Below, piece after piece: positions 1 through 12,312 of a DNA stretch of 64,000 bases. Below the pieces are notes generated by a model, which was not told the DNA's origin, did not search any database, and worked only from the letters and a program-made list of their open reading frames with translations. The DNA comes from Microbacterium sp. Marseille-Q6965 (GTDB lineage Bacteria > Actinomycetota > Actinomycetes > Actinomycetales > Microbacteriaceae). The stretch's first letter is position 1, and each line of letters begins with the position of its first letter. Position numbers and translations under genes: made by a program. The stretch lies in NCBI RefSeq assembly GCF_946151065.1, contig NZ_CAMGZA010000001.1:434001-498000 (forward strand), in the 5' to 3' direction.

Positions 1-394
1 AGTCCCAGAACAGGCCGGCCCAGCCGGACCCCTGGATGCCGAGCGCGGCGGCGCCGAAGTGGCCCTGGAAGCCCTCGAACGAGCCGAAGTACTCCTGGAT
101 CGCGGCGGCGATCTCGCCCTCGGGCCGCTCCTGGCCCTCGGGGCTCAGGTTGGTCCAGAAGATCGAGTGGTTGGTGTGACCGCCGAGGTTGAAGGCGAGG
201 TCCTTCTCCAGCTTGTTGACGTTCGCGAAGTCGCCCTTCTCGCGGGCCTCCGCCAGCTGCTCGAGCGCGGTGTTCGCGCCGGCCACGTAGGTGGCGTGGT
301 GCTTGGAGTGGTGCAGCTCCATGATCTGGCCGCTGATGTGCGGCTCGAGCGCACCGTAATCGTAGGTCAGCTCGGGGAGCGTGTAGGTCGCCAT
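1..394 (-). CDS. sodA: Superoxide dismutase Fe/Mn type (C-terminal part off the left edge)
   Basis: Cytoplasmic enzyme that dismutates superoxide to oxygen and hydrogen peroxide. The visible 131 codons begin at ATG 394 with [20 protein letters not shown], the classic N-terminus of the Fe/Mn family. The [12 protein letters not shown] helix carries the first metal His, and [11 protein letters not shown] carries the second. The Asp and His ligands of the C-terminal domain lie beyond base 1. The metal (Mn or Fe) cannot be decided from this half. The gene is transcribed away from whiA's 3' end, with 152 bases between them that hold no clear terminator. Family assignment is secure; the gene is cut only by the window boundary. 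Confidence 0.96.
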   Translation of the reverse strand, partial: MATYTLPELTYDYGALEPHISGQIMELHHSKHHATYVAGANTALEQLAEAREKGDFANVNKLEKDLAFNLGGHTNHSIFWTNLSPEGQERPEGEIAAAIQEYFGSFEGFQGHFGAAALGIQGSGWAGLFWD

Positions 395-546
395 CGATTC
401 TTCCCATCCGCGCCGCGCCAGCGGCGCTCGTCGATCGTCCGTCCCGGAAGGGATCGCCCGGCCGGTGAGGGGCCGGTGAGACTCAGCCTAATGCGGTCCG
501 GGAGGCGAGGGGCGGCCTTGCGGATCGGGCCCGGTCGTGCCAGCGC

Positions 547-1542
547 TCAGGCCGTGCGCGCGGCCTCCGCGGCCTCCGCGGCGGCCACCGCGGCCTCCGT
601 GCCGGGGATGCCCTCCTGCTCGGCACGCTTGTCGGCCATCGCCAGCAGGCGACGGATGCGTCCGGCGACGGCGTCCTTGGTGAGCGGCGGGTCGGCGTGC
701 TGGCCGAGCTCGTCGAGGCTGGCGTCGCGGTGCGTGAGGCGCAGCTGGCCGGCCTGGCGGAGGTGCTCGGGGACTTCCTCGCCGAGGATCTCGAGCGCGC
801 GCTCCACGCGGGCGCACGCCGCCACGGCGGCCTGCGCGGACCGGCGGAGGTTCGCGTCGTCGAAGTTGACGAGGCGGTTCACGCCGGCGCGCACCTCGCG
901 GCGCTGGCGCAGCTGGTCCCACTCGGAGGCGGTGTTGACGGCGCCGATCGCGACGAGCATGCCCTTGATGGCGTCGGGCTCGCGCACCACGACGCGCGGC
1001 ACGCCGCGCACCTCGCGGGCCTTCGCGGCGACCCCGATGCGGTGGGCCGCGCCGACGAGAGCCATGGCGGCCTCACCAGACGGGCACGTCACCTCGAGCG
1101 CGGCCGAGCGCCCGGGCTCGGACAGCGTGCCTGTGGCGAGGAAGGCGCCGCGCCACACGGCGGCGAGGTCGTGCGGGGCGCCCGTCGTGAGGCGGTTCGG
1201 CAGGCCGCGCACCGGGCGGCGGCGGGCGTCGAGCAGGCCGGTCTGCCGGGCGAGCGTCTCGCCCCCGTCGATCACCCGCACCGCGAAGAAGTCGCCGTCC
1301 CGGGTGCCGGACGCCTGCACGTGGGCGATCTCGGGGCGCACGCCGTAGATCTCGGCGATGTCACGGGCCACGCGCTTGGCGATGATCGGCGAATCCACCT
1401 CGGCCTCGACCGCGACGCGGCCGGCGATCGAGTGCAGCCCGCCGGCAAAGCGCAGCAGGGCCGTCGACTCGGCGACCCGCACCGTCGGGCGGGGGTCCCG
1501 CACGGTGATCAGCTCGGCCTTGACATCGGCGGTCAGTGTCAC
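547..1542 (-). CDS. whiA: DNA-binding protein WhiA
   Basis: 331-residue regulator of the WhiA family, known in Streptomyces as the partner of WhiB in starting sporulation septation and present in non-sporulating actinobacteria with roles in growth and division. It has an N-terminal region of homing-endonuclease (LAGLIDADG-like) fold that lacks nuclease function and a C-terminal helix-turn-helix segment around residues 245-305 ([15 protein letters not shown]). The start is GTG 1542, preceded by GGGAG at good spacing. It follows rapZ on the same strand after 181 bases. In most actinobacteria and firmicutes yvcK lies between rapZ and whiA; here it does not. Confidence 0.96.
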   Translation of the reverse strand: MTLTADVKAELITVRDPRPTVRVAESTALLRFAGGLHSIAGRVAVEAEVDSPIIAKRVARDIAEIYGVRPEIAHVQASGTRDGDFFAVRVIDGGETLARQTGLLDARRRPVRGLPNRLTTGAPHDLAAVWRGAFLATGTLSEPGRSAALEVTCPSGEAAMALVGAAHRIGVAAKAREVRGVPRVVVREPDAIKGMLVAIGAVNTASEWDQLRQRREVRAGVNRLVNFDDANLRRSAQAAVAACARVERALEILGEEVPEHLRQAGQLRLTHRDASLDELGQHADPPLTKDAVAGRIRRLLAMADKRAEQEGIPGTEAAVAAAEAAEAARTA

Positions 1543-1723
1543 GGATCTCCCTCACATCTCGAGCCGCGCGGTCACTCCGGCGCAGGCCTCCGCGCGCTCG
1601 ATCTGTCGGCGCGGCGGGATGTTCCAGCCTACCCGCCCGGCTCGCGCAGCGCCGAGGGAGTTGCTCAGGCGGATGCGGTATCTCTGGGGGAAGGTCGCGC
1701 GCCGTGGCGGCGCTCGCGCGTGG

Positions 1724-2608
1724 TCACTCGCGCCCGAGGTCGCGGTGACGCACGCGGACCGCCACGCCGGGCTCGCCCGCCAGTCGGTCGGCGAGGGCCC
1801 TCGCCATGGCCACGGAGCGGTGCCGGCCGCCCGTGCATCCGACGCCGACCGTCGAGTGCCGCTTGTTCTCGCGCTGATACCCCTGCAACACGGGCCGCAG
1901 CGCCGCCGCGTAGGCGTCGAGGAACTCGGACGCGCCCTCTTGCGCCAGCACGTAGTCCCGCACGGCGTCGTCCTCGCCCGTGAGCGGGCGCAGCGCGTCG
2001 TCCCAGTGGGGGTTGGGCAGGAACCGCATGTCGGCGACCAGGTCGACGTCGGGCGGGAGGCCGTACTTGAATCCGAAGCTCATCACGGTCACCGTGTGCC
2101 GCGCCGAGCCCGCCTCCGAGAAGAGATCGGCCACGCGCGTGGCGAGCTGGTGGATGTTGCTCGAGGAGGTGTCGAGCACGACGTCCGCCTTCTCGCGCAT
2201 CGGCGCGAGCATCTCCCGTTCGCGGCGGATGCCGTCGACGAGCGTGCCGTCCCCCTGCAGGGGGTGGGGGCGACGCACGGCCTCGAAGCGGCGCACGAGC
2301 ACCTCGTCCGAGGCGTCGAGGAACACCAGGCGCACATTGCTGCGTGAGCGCAGCTCGAGCAACCGCTCGGGCAGTTCGCTGAACAGGTCGCGGCCGCGCA
2401 CGTCGACCACGGCGGCCACGCGGGGCAGCTGGCTGCCGAGCCGACCGCTCAGATCGAGCAGCGGCCGCAGCATCTGCGGCGGCAGGTTGTCGACGACGTA
2501 CCAGCCGAGGTCTTCGAGCGCATTGGCGACGGTCGAGCGGCCCGCGCCCGACATGCCCGTGACGATGAGCACCTCACTGGTGGGTGTCGTCGCTTCCGCC
2601 TCGCTCAC
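1724..2608 (-). CDS. rapZ: RapZ/YvcJ-family nucleotide-binding protein
   Basis: 294-residue P-loop protein. In E. coli RapZ is an RNase adapter that senses glucosamine-6-phosphate; the actinobacterial role is not settled, so the name reflects family only. The P-loop GMSGAGRST is at residues 18-26, with Arg where most P-loops have Lys; this substitution is usual in actinobacterial members. It is followed by [11 protein letters not shown], and the conserved [10 protein letters not shown] segment lies near the C-terminus. The start is GTG 2608, nine bases beyond the uvrC stop, so uvrA-uvrC-rapZ read as one operon. Confidence 0.95.
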   Translation of the reverse strand: MSEAEATTPTSEVLIVTGMSGAGRSTVANALEDLGWYVVDNLPPQMLRPLLDLSGRLGSQLPRVAAVVDVRGRDLFSELPERLLELRSRSNVRLVFLDASDEVLVRRFEAVRRPHPLQGDGTLVDGIRREREMLAPMREKADVVLDTSSSNIHQLATRVADLFSEAGSARHTVTVMSFGFKYGLPPDVDLVADMRFLPNPHWDDALRPLTGEDDAVRDYVLAQEGASEFLDAYAAALRPVLQGYQRENKRHSTVGVGCTGGRHRSVAMARALADRLAGEPGVAVRVRHRDLGRE

Positions 2609-2617
2609 GCTCCCACC

Positions 2618-4711
2618 CTATTGGCTCGGCTCGGGCGCCCGCACGCCGTCGGCGGTCGAGCGCACCGCACCGCCCGGCGCGACGCCCTGCGGCGCCGTCA
2701 CCGCGTCGAATTCGAGGGGTTCGCTTCCCTCGGCGCCCGGCTCCTCGCCGCGGGCGTCGGTTTCGCCGCCGGCAAGGCGCGCGTCGGCCGCCGCCTCCGG
2801 GCCGGCCCCGGTGCGCAGCGCCGCGTGGACCGTCTCGGCGAGCTTCGGGCCGATGCCGGGCAGCTCGCGGATCTGCTCCACCGTCGCCCCGCGCAGCGCG
2901 GTGACGGAGCCGAAGTGCCGCAGCAGCGCCTTGATGCGGGCCTCCCCCAAACCGGGGATCTCGCTCAGCACCGTGCGGATGTCGCGGCGGCGGCGCTTGC
3001 GCTGATGGGTGATGGCGAAGCGGTGGGCCTCGTCACGCAGCCGCTGCACGAGGTACAGCGCCTCGCTCGAACGCGGCAGGATGACGGGGAAATCGTCGTC
3101 CGGCAGCCAGATCTCCTCGAGGCGCTTCGCGATGCCGACGACGGGGATCTCCTCGTGCCCGGTCTCGCGCAGTGCGCGCGCCGCGGCGTCGACCTGCGGT
3201 TTGCCACCGTCGACGATCAGCAGCTGCGGCGGGTACGCGAAGCGCCGCCGGCGCGCGGGCTCGGTCTGCACCACGACGCCGTCGGCGGTGGGGTCCGCGG
3301 CGGGCACGTCGGGCTCCTCCTCCGGTCGGTCGAGGTGGGCCAGGCGGCGCGTGAGCACCTGATGGATCGAGTCGGTGTCGTCCGTCGTCTCGGCGATCGA
3401 GAACGAGCGGTACTGGTCCTTGCGGGGCAGCCCGTCCTCGAAGACGACCATGGACCCGACGACGTTGGTGCCCTGAAGGTGCGAGATGTCGAAGCACTCG
3501 ATGCGCAGCGGCGCCTCGTCCAGTCCCAGCGCCTCCTGCAGGTCGGTGAGGGCCTGGGTGCGGGCGACGTAGTCGCTGGTGCGGCGGGTCTTGTGGCGCA
3601 GCAGCGCCTGCTGCGCGTTGAGCGTGGCGGTGCGCATCAGCTCGGCGCGCTGGCCGCGGTGCGCGACGGCGAGCTCCACCGCCTTGCCGCGCTTGTCGCG
3701 CAGCCACTGCTGCAGTTCGTCGGCGTCCGGCGGCAGCGCCGGCACGAGCACGCGCCGGGGAACGTCGGCCGCCGCCGCGTCGCCGTACGCGCGCTCGATG
3801 ATCTGCCCCACGAGGTCGCCGCCCGAGATGTCGAGCTCCTTGTCGATGGTGGTGGAGCTCACGCCGCGCACGCGCCCGCCGCGGATGACGAAGTGGTGCA
3901 CGGCGGCGCTGAGCTCGTCCTCGGCGATGCCGAAAAGGTCGGCGTCGGCCTTCTCCGGCAACACGAGCGCGCTCTTGTTCAGCACCGCCTCGATCGACTG
4001 CAGCCGGTCGCGGTACACCGCGGCGGCCTCGTAGTCCATGGCGGCCGCGGCGGCCCTCATCTTGGCGGTCAGCTCCTTGGTGAACCGCTCGTCGCCGCCC
4101 TGCATGAAGGCGATGAAGTCGTCGACGATGGCACGGTGCTCCTCGATCGTGACGCGGCCCGAGCACGGCCCGCCGCACTTGCCGATCTGGCCCGGAAAGC
4201 ACGGCCGGCCCGTCTGCATCGCCCGCTTGTAGGACGAGTCGCTGCAGGTGCGGATCGGGAAGACCCGGATCATGAGGTCGATCGTGTCGTGCACGGCCCA
4301 CACCTTCGGATAGGGGCCGAAGTACTTGGCGCCGCGGATGCGCCGGTTACGCGTGACCATGACGCGCGGCGCCTCGTCCGCGAGCGTGATCGCCATGAAG
4401 GGGTACGACTTGTCGTCCCGATACCGCACGTTGAACGGCGGATCGAACTCCTTGATCCACTGATACTCGAGCTGCAGCGAGTCCACGTCGGTGGGCACGA
4501 CGGTCCACTCCACGGAGGCGGCCGTCGTGACCATGCGTCGGGTGCGCTCGTGCAGCGTGTGCAGGGGCGCGAAGTAGTTCGACAGCCGCTGCCGAAGGTT
4601 CTTCGCCTTGCCGACGTAGAGCACCCGGCCGTTCGCGTCGCGGAACCGGTAGACGCCGGGATCGGTCGGGATCTCCCCCTGCTTCGGTTTGTACGGAAGC
4701 TGCGAGGCCAT
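2618..4711 (-). CDS. uvrC: Excinuclease ABC subunit C
   Basis: 697-residue UvrC, the dual-incision nuclease of nucleotide excision repair. It cuts on both sides of the lesion after UvrA/UvrB loading. Domains in order: GIY-YIG endonuclease ([22 protein letters not shown], about residues 18-40), a cysteine cluster ([13 protein letters not shown], near 170), a UvrB-interacting UVR motif near 205-240, an RNase H-like nuclease ([17 protein letters not shown]; later [10 protein letters not shown]), and C-terminal helix-hairpin-helix repeats ([25 protein letters not shown]). ATG 4711 lies three bases beyond the uvrA stop. The acidic tail after the HhH domain is longer than usual. Confidence 0.98.
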   Translation of the reverse strand: MASQLPYKPKQGEIPTDPGVYRFRDANGRVLYVGKAKNLRQRLSNYFAPLHTLHERTRRMVTTAASVEWTVVPTDVDSLQLEYQWIKEFDPPFNVRYRDDKSYPFMAITLADEAPRVMVTRNRRIRGAKYFGPYPKVWAVHDTIDLMIRVFPIRTCSDSSYKRAMQTGRPCFPGQIGKCGGPCSGRVTIEEHRAIVDDFIAFMQGGDERFTKELTAKMRAAAAAMDYEAAAVYRDRLQSIEAVLNKSALVLPEKADADLFGIAEDELSAAVHHFVIRGGRVRGVSSTTIDKELDISGGDLVGQIIERAYGDAAAADVPRRVLVPALPPDADELQQWLRDKRGKAVELAVAHRGQRAELMRTATLNAQQALLRHKTRRTSDYVARTQALTDLQEALGLDEAPLRIECFDISHLQGTNVVGSMVVFEDGLPRKDQYRSFSIAETTDDTDSIHQVLTRRLAHLDRPEEEPDVPAADPTADGVVVQTEPARRRRFAYPPQLLIVDGGKPQVDAAARALRETGHEEIPVVGIAKRLEEIWLPDDDFPVILPRSSEALYLVQRLRDEAHRFAITHQRKRRRRDIRTVLSEIPGLGEARIKALLRHFGSVTALRGATVEQIRELPGIGPKLAETVHAALRTGAGPEAAADARLAGGETDARGEEPGAEGSEPLEFDAVTAPQGVAPGGAVRSTADGVRAPEPSQ

Positions 4712-4714
4712 CCG

Positions 4715-7609
<2,895 letters not shown>

Positions 7610-7615
7610 CCCACA

Positions 7616-7637
7616 AGTCTAGGCGGGGCCTCCGACA
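7616..7637 (-). promoter_or_regulatory. RecA-independent (PafBC-type) DNA-damage promoter of uvrA
   Basis: On the minus strand this reads TGTCGGAG, eight bases, then TAGACT. This fits the RecA-NDp/PafBC consensus known from mycobacteria (TGTCRGTG-N8-TANNNT) with one mismatch in the -26 element. The predicted transcription start falls on or next to the GTG at 7609. The same architecture and the flanking CCGGATCCCG recur before uvrB. Confidence 0.75.
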
Positions 7638-7665
7638 CGGGATCCGGCGCCACCTGGGGAAGCGC

Positions 7666-8112
7666 TCAGCGCCCGCCCGCGAAGTCCTGCAGGGCGTCGC
7701 GAAGCGCGCTCAGCGTCTGCTCGCTCATGCCGGTCCTTGCCATCACCTGGCCCGGAACATCCAGCGCGCGCTCCCGCAGCGCAGCCCCGGCGTCGGTCAG
7801 GCCGATGTCGAGACGCCGCTCGTCACCGTCACGGCGCTGGCGCCGCACGAGCCCCTGCGCTTCGAGCCGCTTCACGAGCGGCGACACGGTGGCCGGCTCG
7901 AGCGCCAGCGCGTCGGCCAGCTCGCGCAGGGAACGCGGCGATCGCTCCCACAGCGCGAGCATCACGAGGTACTGCGGGTGCGTCAGCCCGAGCGGCTCGA
8001 GGATCGGCCGATAGATCGACACGACGTTGCGGGCCGCCGTGACAAGGGCGAAGCAGAGCTGATTGTCGAGCTTCAGCAGATGCTCGCGGGGGTCGGTGCG
8101 CTGATCGGACAC
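7666..8112 (-). CDS. MarR-family transcriptional regulator
   Basis: 148-residue winged-helix repressor of the MarR family. The central segment LTHPQYLVMLALWERSPRSL followed by LADALALEPATVSPLVKRLE is the DNA-recognition region, and RRDGDERRLDIGLTDAG is the wing. It has no conserved Cys pair, so an OhrR-type peroxide switch is unlikely. The start is GTG 8112. It is divergent from a 64-residue protein gene, and an inverted repeat sits between the two, which suggests that the protein represses itself and that neighbour. The ligand is unknown. Confidence 0.9.
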   Translation of the reverse strand: MSDQRTDPREHLLKLDNQLCFALVTAARNVVSIYRPILEPLGLTHPQYLVMLALWERSPRSLRELADALALEPATVSPLVKRLEAQGLVRRQRRDGDERRLDIGLTDAGAALRERALDVPGQVMARTGMSEQTLSALRDALQDFAGGR

Positions 8113-8135
8113 GTGCTGATCCTACGCCTCCAAAT

Positions 8136-8151
8136 CATTAGTACACTAACG
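8136..8151. promoter_or_regulatory. Probable MarR operator in the divergent region
   Basis: The sequence CATTAGTACACTAACG has seven-base arms around a two-base centre, with one mismatch (CATTAGT / ACTAACG). It is AT-rich against a very GC-rich background and lies 24-39 bases from the MarR start and only 3 bases before the ATG of the 64-residue protein. Repression of both genes is inferred from position. Confidence 0.55.
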
Positions 8152-8154
8152 AGT

Positions 8155-8349
8155 ATGCCGAGGAAGATCCCCCTCCGGGAGCAGATCCGCGCCGCTGGCG
8201 GCTTCTACAACTGGTTCAACACCACGCTCATCCGCGTGGCCGGGCCGCCGCAGCTGGGCGAGGGCCGCGGAACGCCGTGCTCGCGCTGCGGCGAGTACAA
8301 GGACGACCACATCGAGCGCGACGGCGCCCTGCACTGCCCCGCCTCCTGA
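8155..8349 (+). CDS. Small conserved-looking protein with CxxC motif, 64 residues
   Basis: 64-residue protein starting MPRKIPLREQIRAAGGFYNW. Its C-terminal half has CSRCGEYKDDHIERDG followed by LHCPAS: two Cys in a CxxC knuckle, a His and a third Cys, which suggests a small metal-binding element. I do not recognise a named family. The open frame extends further upstream, but ATG 8155 is preferred because the frame before it overlaps the MarR operator and the MarR coding start. With only 3 bases between operator and ATG, the message may be leaderless. Divergence from the MarR gene suggests regulation by it. Confidence 0.65.
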   Translation: MPRKIPLREQIRAAGGFYNWFNTTLIRVAGPPQLGEGRGTPCSRCGEYKDDHIERDGALHCPAS

Positions 8350-8363
8350 CCGGGGCGCGGTGC

Positions 8364-8885
8364 TCACGCGCGGCCCGAGCGGGGCTCGCGTCGGTTCCCG
8401 CGGATCAGGAAGACGACGGCGATCCCGGCCAGGGCGAGTGCGCCGACGGGCGCCAGCCATGGCATCCCGCCACCCACGGGCAGCTGTGCAATGGTCAACG
8501 CGGCGGCCTGAGCCACGAGCTGGGCGACGGCGAACCGTGCGGCGAGGGGGCCGAGGGCACGCAACGAGACGCGCGCGCCGGCCGGAAGCAGCGCAGCGAT
8601 CGACGTGAGCGTGTGGATGGCGTGCACGACGAACACCGCGAGCGCGGTCTGAGCCGGATGGGGCCCCGTGATCAGCATCCCGAGCACGATGAGGGGCAGC
8701 CCCAGATACGACACCCGCGTGGCCGGGAACACGGCCGCCACCGCGCCGAAAGCGACGGCGACAAGCTGCCAGCCGAGGACCGGCACGAGCGCGGCGCCTC
8801 CGCCCGCGACCGCGATCCCGAGCAGCACGCGCAGCACGGCGGCCGGAAGGGCGCGAGGCAGCACGATGCGGTGCCGTGCGGTCAT
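8364..8885 (-). CDS. Membrane protein of the MoxR/DUF58 operon
   Basis: 173-residue protein with about five hydrophobic segments (for example residues 15-35, 39-58, 61-85, 118-135 and 143-160) and a basic C-terminus (RGNRREPRSGRA). No catalytic motif is visible and the family is not recognised. Its ATG overlaps the stop of the DUF58 gene (ATGA), making it the last gene of a five-gene operon. A membrane component working with the DUF58/MoxR pair is an inference from position only. Confidence 0.8.
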   Translation of the reverse strand: MTARHRIVLPRALPAAVLRVLLGIAVAGGGAALVPVLGWQLVAVAFGAVAAVFPATRVSYLGLPLIVLGMLITGPHPAQTALAVFVVHAIHTLTSIAALLPAGARVSLRALGPLAARFAVAQLVAQAAALTIAQLPVGGGMPWLAPVGALALAGIAVVFLIRGNRREPRSGRA

Positions 8886-10129
8886 GATCGCCTCCGCGCG
8901 AGTCTCCGCAACGAGGCGGCACCGTCATCGGTCCACCGCAGGGTCTCGATCCCGGCGCGGCGCAGTTCCGCGACGGTCTGCGTGCGCTCGGCGAGCAGCA
9001 GCCGCAGCGCCACCCGTTCGCGGGCGTCGAGCCGCGTCGCGTCGGTGTGCGGGAGGGTGTCGATCGCGATGACGCGGTGGCCGATGCTCGCCCACGCCTC
9101 CGCGAACTGCGCGGCCTGGCCGTCGAGGAACGTCGAGAGCAAGTAGACGATCGCGCCCCGAGGCAGCGGCGGCATGCGCACCCGCCGGGCCATCGCGGGG
9201 CGCGGCGCGATGCCGGCGATGGCGGCGCTCACCCGCGCAAGGTGGCGCCCGCCCGCGCCTGCGCGCACCGTGCGGCCCCCGCGCCCGAGCTCGTGCAGCC
9301 CCACCCGGTCGCCCTGCGCGACGGTGGCGGCCGCGATCGCGCGCGCCGCCTCGCGCGCGATATCGAGCGACGTGACGCCCTCACGCTCCCCCTGCGACCA
9401 GTCGAGCGCGTCCCCGGCCAGATCGTCCACGCCGTCGACGACGATCGCCACCGAGGCGTCGCTCATGGCGTCGGTGCGTCGCACGAACAGGTCGCCGGGG
9501 CGCCGGGCCAGCCGCGCCGTGGCGCGCCAGTCGATGCGGCGGCGCTCGTCGCCCGGCGCGTAGGGATGCACGTCACGCGGGTCCCCGCCCTGCCCGGGAC
9601 GACGGCCCGCGTGCGCGCCATGCAGCCCAGTGAGGCGATCGGGCAGCGGGAGCTGCGCGATCTGGTGCTCGGCCGGCGCGATCGCGTGCGCGACGAGGAC
9701 AGGCTCGGCGGCCGGGCCGCCGTCGGATCCCTCGAGGTCGACGATGCGTGCCGTGAGGGAGACCGGGAACCACGGGCCGGAGTGCCGTGCACCGCTGCGC
9801 GCCTCGGCGCGCTCCCCCGGCGCGAGCACAAGGTCACGCGTGACCCGGGAGCCCAGCACCGTCCGCACCTGCACCGCCTCGGCCCCGAGCGCGCCGGCGC
9901 AGAGCACGGTCGACACCTCGCCCTCACCGGCGGGAACCGGGTCGGTCACCACAACGTGCGGGTTCCCGCTCGGGCCGGGGCGCGCGACGGTGATGGCGGC
10001 GGTGACGACGAGCGGCAGGCCGAGGAGCGCGATGTCGGGGCGCGCGGTCGCGAGGCCCGTGGCACCGAGCAGCACGGCGCCCACCGCCCCGGCTGCGACG
10101 CCGGGCGCGAGCACTCCTCGGCGGCTCAC
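8882..10129 (-). CDS. DUF58 domain-containing protein
   Basis: 415-residue protein with two N-terminal hydrophobic segments (residues about 8-45) and a C-terminal DUF58 domain containing the hallmark HPYAPGDERRRIDWRATAR. A von Willebrand A-like fold follows (VAIVVDGVDDL, with a degenerate metal site). DUF58 proteins typically sit beside MoxR AAA ATPases and are thought to be adaptors for substrate remodelling at the membrane. The start is GTG 10129, sharing GTGA with the MoxR stop. There is no transglutaminase gene at this locus, although many related clusters have one. Confidence 0.88.
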   Translation of the reverse strand: MSRRGVLAPGVAAGAVGAVLLGATGLATARPDIALLGLPLVVTAAITVARPGPSGNPHVVVTDPVPAGEGEVSTVLCAGALGAEAVQVRTVLGSRVTRDLVLAPGERAEARSGARHSGPWFPVSLTARIVDLEGSDGGPAAEPVLVAHAIAPAEHQIAQLPLPDRLTGLHGAHAGRRPGQGGDPRDVHPYAPGDERRRIDWRATARLARRPGDLFVRRTDAMSDASVAIVVDGVDDLAGDALDWSQGEREGVTSLDIAREAARAIAAATVAQGDRVGLHELGRGGRTVRAGAGGRHLARVSAAIAGIAPRPAMARRVRMPPLPRGAIVYLLSTFLDGQAAQFAEAWASIGHRVIAIDTLPHTDATRLDARERVALRLLLAERTQTVAELRRAGIETLRWTDDGAASLRRLARRRS

Positions 10130-11082
10130 CCGACCCGCTCCACGGTGGGCGGTACCGCCACCCGCGCGACGACGCGCTCGACGATCGCCGCGGGCGCGAC
10201 GCCCGCCGCCCACGCCTGCGTCGTGAGGGTGAGCCGGTGGGCCAGCGCCGGCACGGCGACGCGCTTGACATCGTCGGGGCGGACGAAGTCTCGTCCGTCG
10301 ATGGCGGCCAGCGCCCGCCCCAGCAGCAGCAGTGCTTGCGATCCGCGCGGCGAGGCGCCGACCGCGACGTCCTCGTCCTCGCGGGTGCCGCGCGCCAGGT
10401 CGACGCAGTACCGCGCGATGTCCCGCGCGACGTGGATCCGCTCGACCTCCGCCTGCAGTGCACGCAGCCCCGCGGCATCGACCACCGGCTGCACGTCGAC
10501 GGACTCCCGTTGCCGCGCGATACGGCCCAGCAGGATCTCCGTCTCGCCGTCGGGCGTGGGGTAGCCGACGGCGAGGCGCACCATGAACCGGTCCAGCTGC
10601 GCCTCCGGCAGCGCGTACGTGCCCTCGTACTCGATCGGGTTCGACGTCGCGACGACGTGGAACGGCTCGGCGAGCGGGAAGGTGCGCCCCTCGACCGTGA
10701 CCTGCCGCTCGGCCATCGCCTCCAGCAACGCCGACTGCGTCTTCGGAGTGGTGCGGTTGATCTCGTCGGCCAGGAGCAGCCCCGTGAAGAGGGGCCCGGG
10801 GCGGAACTCGAACGTGCCGGCATCCGGGGCGTACACGAACGACCCGGTGACGTCTCCCGGCAGCAGGTCGGGCGTGCACTGCAGCCGTCGGAAATCGAGC
10901 CCGAGCGCGCGTGCGAGGCTGCGTGCCGCAAGCGTCTTGCCGAGCCCGGGCACGTCCTCGAACAGCACGTGACCCCCGGCGAGGATCGCGGCGAGCGCGA
11001 TCTCGAGGGGTTCCTGCATGCCGACCACCGCCATGCCGACACGGTCGAGGACGGCGCGCGAGGCCTGGGCGATGCGGGTCAT
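10126..11082 (-). CDS. MoxR-family AAA+ ATPase
   Basis: 318-residue ATPase. Walker A is in EDVPGLGKTLAARSLA, the Walker B/DEINR motif in LLADEINRTTPKTQSALLEAM, and sensor 1 in FHVVATSNPIEYEGTY. The small C-terminal lid follows residue 200. MoxR proteins act as chaperone-like ATPases for maturation of partner proteins, usually ones containing von Willebrand A domains. The downstream DUF58 gene is the likely partner. The ATG overlaps the stop of the preceding small membrane protein (ATGA). Confidence 0.95.
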   Translation of the reverse strand: MTRIAQASRAVLDRVGMAVVGMQEPLEIALAAILAGGHVLFEDVPGLGKTLAARSLARALGLDFRRLQCTPDLLPGDVTGSFVYAPDAGTFEFRPGPLFTGLLLADEINRTTPKTQSALLEAMAERQVTVEGRTFPLAEPFHVVATSNPIEYEGTYALPEAQLDRFMVRLAVGYPTPDGETEILLGRIARQRESVDVQPVVDAAGLRALQAEVERIHVARDIARYCVDLARGTREDEDVAVGASPRGSQALLLLGRALAAIDGRDFVRPDDVKRVAVPALAHRLTLTTQAWAAGVAPAAIVERVVARVAVPPTVERVG

Positions 11083-11552
11083 GGCTGCTCCTTGCGGGAC
11101 GGATCGGATCGTTCGAGGCGGGTGAGGAGGTCGTCGAGGGCGGTCAGCGTGAGCGGACGGCCCCCGAGCACGTCGCGGGCGACCGGCCCGAGGATCTCCG
11201 CGGCGCGGCGTGCGCCGTCAGGGGCGCCGGCCTCGATGCCGCGGTGGCGGAGCGCGCGGATGACGAGCCGCCGCGCGCGGGCGCGAACCTCGTCGCGTGC
11301 CGTGCCGCTGCGCCCGTCGAACCGGGAGGAGAGGTGCCGCACGTCGTGCCGCAGACCGAGCCGCGCCTCGACGGGCGGGTCGGGCAGCGGCGGCGCCGGT
11401 GACGACATGCTGCCGATGACGACGGCCGCGCCGGCGGCCGCGCCGGCGAGACCCCAGGCGACGGCGAAGACCAGCTCGAAGCCGATCACCGCGAGGACGA
11501 CCGCGGTGAGCAGTCCCAGCAGGCCGACGAGGAGCGCGCGCACGAGAGTCAT
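11079..11552 (-). CDS. Small membrane protein of the MoxR operon
   Basis: 157-residue protein with two close N-terminal hydrophobic segments (about residues 3-50) followed by a soluble Arg-rich region. The family is not recognised. ATG 11552 is preferred over the GTG six bases upstream: GGAGG lies seven bases before it and the ATG shares ATGA with the DUF4129 stop, matching the coupling style of the whole operon. It lies between DUF4129 and MoxR genes, a position often occupied by DUF4350-type proteins, but no DUF4350 signature is visible to me. Confidence 0.8.
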   Translation of the reverse strand: MTLVRALLVGLLGLLTAVVLAVIGFELVFAVAWGLAGAAAGAAVVIGSMSSPAPPLPDPPVEARLGLRHDVRHLSSRFDGRSGTARDEVRARARRLVIRALRHRGIEAGAPDGARRAAEILGPVARDVLGGRPLTLTALDDLLTRLERSDPSRKEQP

Positions 11553-12265
11553 CGCCACGCCTCCCGGATCTCACGCAGGAGCCGGCGCGCCTCGGAGACG
11601 TCACGGCCGGTCGGCGTGCGACCGCCGTAGCGCACGTTCTCGTAGATCCTCAGGAGAGCCAGAATCGCCTCCTCGGCGCCGGTGCGGCCGAGCGCACGGA
11701 CGGCGAACTCGGCCTGCGTCTCCGAGACGCCACGCGCGAGCCCGGCCGCGGCGGCCGTGGCCTCGAGACCGACCCATGCGGCGACGATGGCGTCGCGCGC
11801 GTCCCCCGGCTCCTCAAGGCGGGCCAGCGCCGACGCGAGTCCCGTGCGCACGCGGCGCGCATCGGGGTCGGCCGGTGCGGCGTCCGCGGGCGCGAGCAGG
11901 TCGATGTCGGCGTTCGTGGCCCCGGCGCCGGCCGCGCGCATCGACCGCAGCGACCGCAGAACGGCCATGAGGACGAGGATCCCCAGAATCGCGTACATGA
12001 GCGCGGTGATCGCGCCGAGCGTCGGGTCGGGTCCGGGCGCGATGTCGATCTCCGGCCCCGGTTCGGGGGTCGGCGTGACGGTCGGGCGCGGATCGGATGT
12101 GGGGATGTCGACCGGGGCGCCCGACTCCCACGCGAACCGCGGCTCGAACCCGGCGGGGCCCTGCCAGGCGGCGGCTGCGACGACGACGAGGAACAGCGCC
12201 GTGACGAGCGCGGGCAGCCACGCGCGGCGCGTCTGCGGCGGGGCGGGGGCCTCGGGCGCGGACAT
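11549..12265 (-). CDS. DUF4129 domain-containing membrane protein
   Basis: 238-residue protein. It has a signal-anchor segment at about residues 14-36, a Pro-rich extracytoplasmic stretch (PTPEPGPEIDIAPGPDP), a second transmembrane segment near 85-107, and a C-terminal cytoplasmic DUF4129 domain whose helical core (AIVAAWVGLEATAAAAG ... TAEEAILALLRIYENVRYGG-like) is characteristic. It is the first gene of the DUF4129-MoxR-DUF58 operon. The function of this operon type is unproven; proposals centre on cell-envelope or protein maturation. Confidence 0.87.
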   Translation of the reverse strand: MSAPEAPAPPQTRRAWLPALVTALFLVVVAAAAWQGPAGFEPRFAWESGAPVDIPTSDPRPTVTPTPEPGPEIDIAPGPDPTLGAITALMYAILGILVLMAVLRSLRSMRAAGAGATNADIDLLAPADAAPADPDARRVRTGLASALARLEEPGDARDAIVAAWVGLEATAAAAGLARGVSETQAEFAVRALGRTGAEEAILALLRIYENVRYGGRTPTGRDVSEARRLLREIREAWR

Positions 12266-12312
12266 GCGAACACCCTAGCGAGGGCCCGAGCGCCCTTCCG
12301 GCAGCGGGCGGG

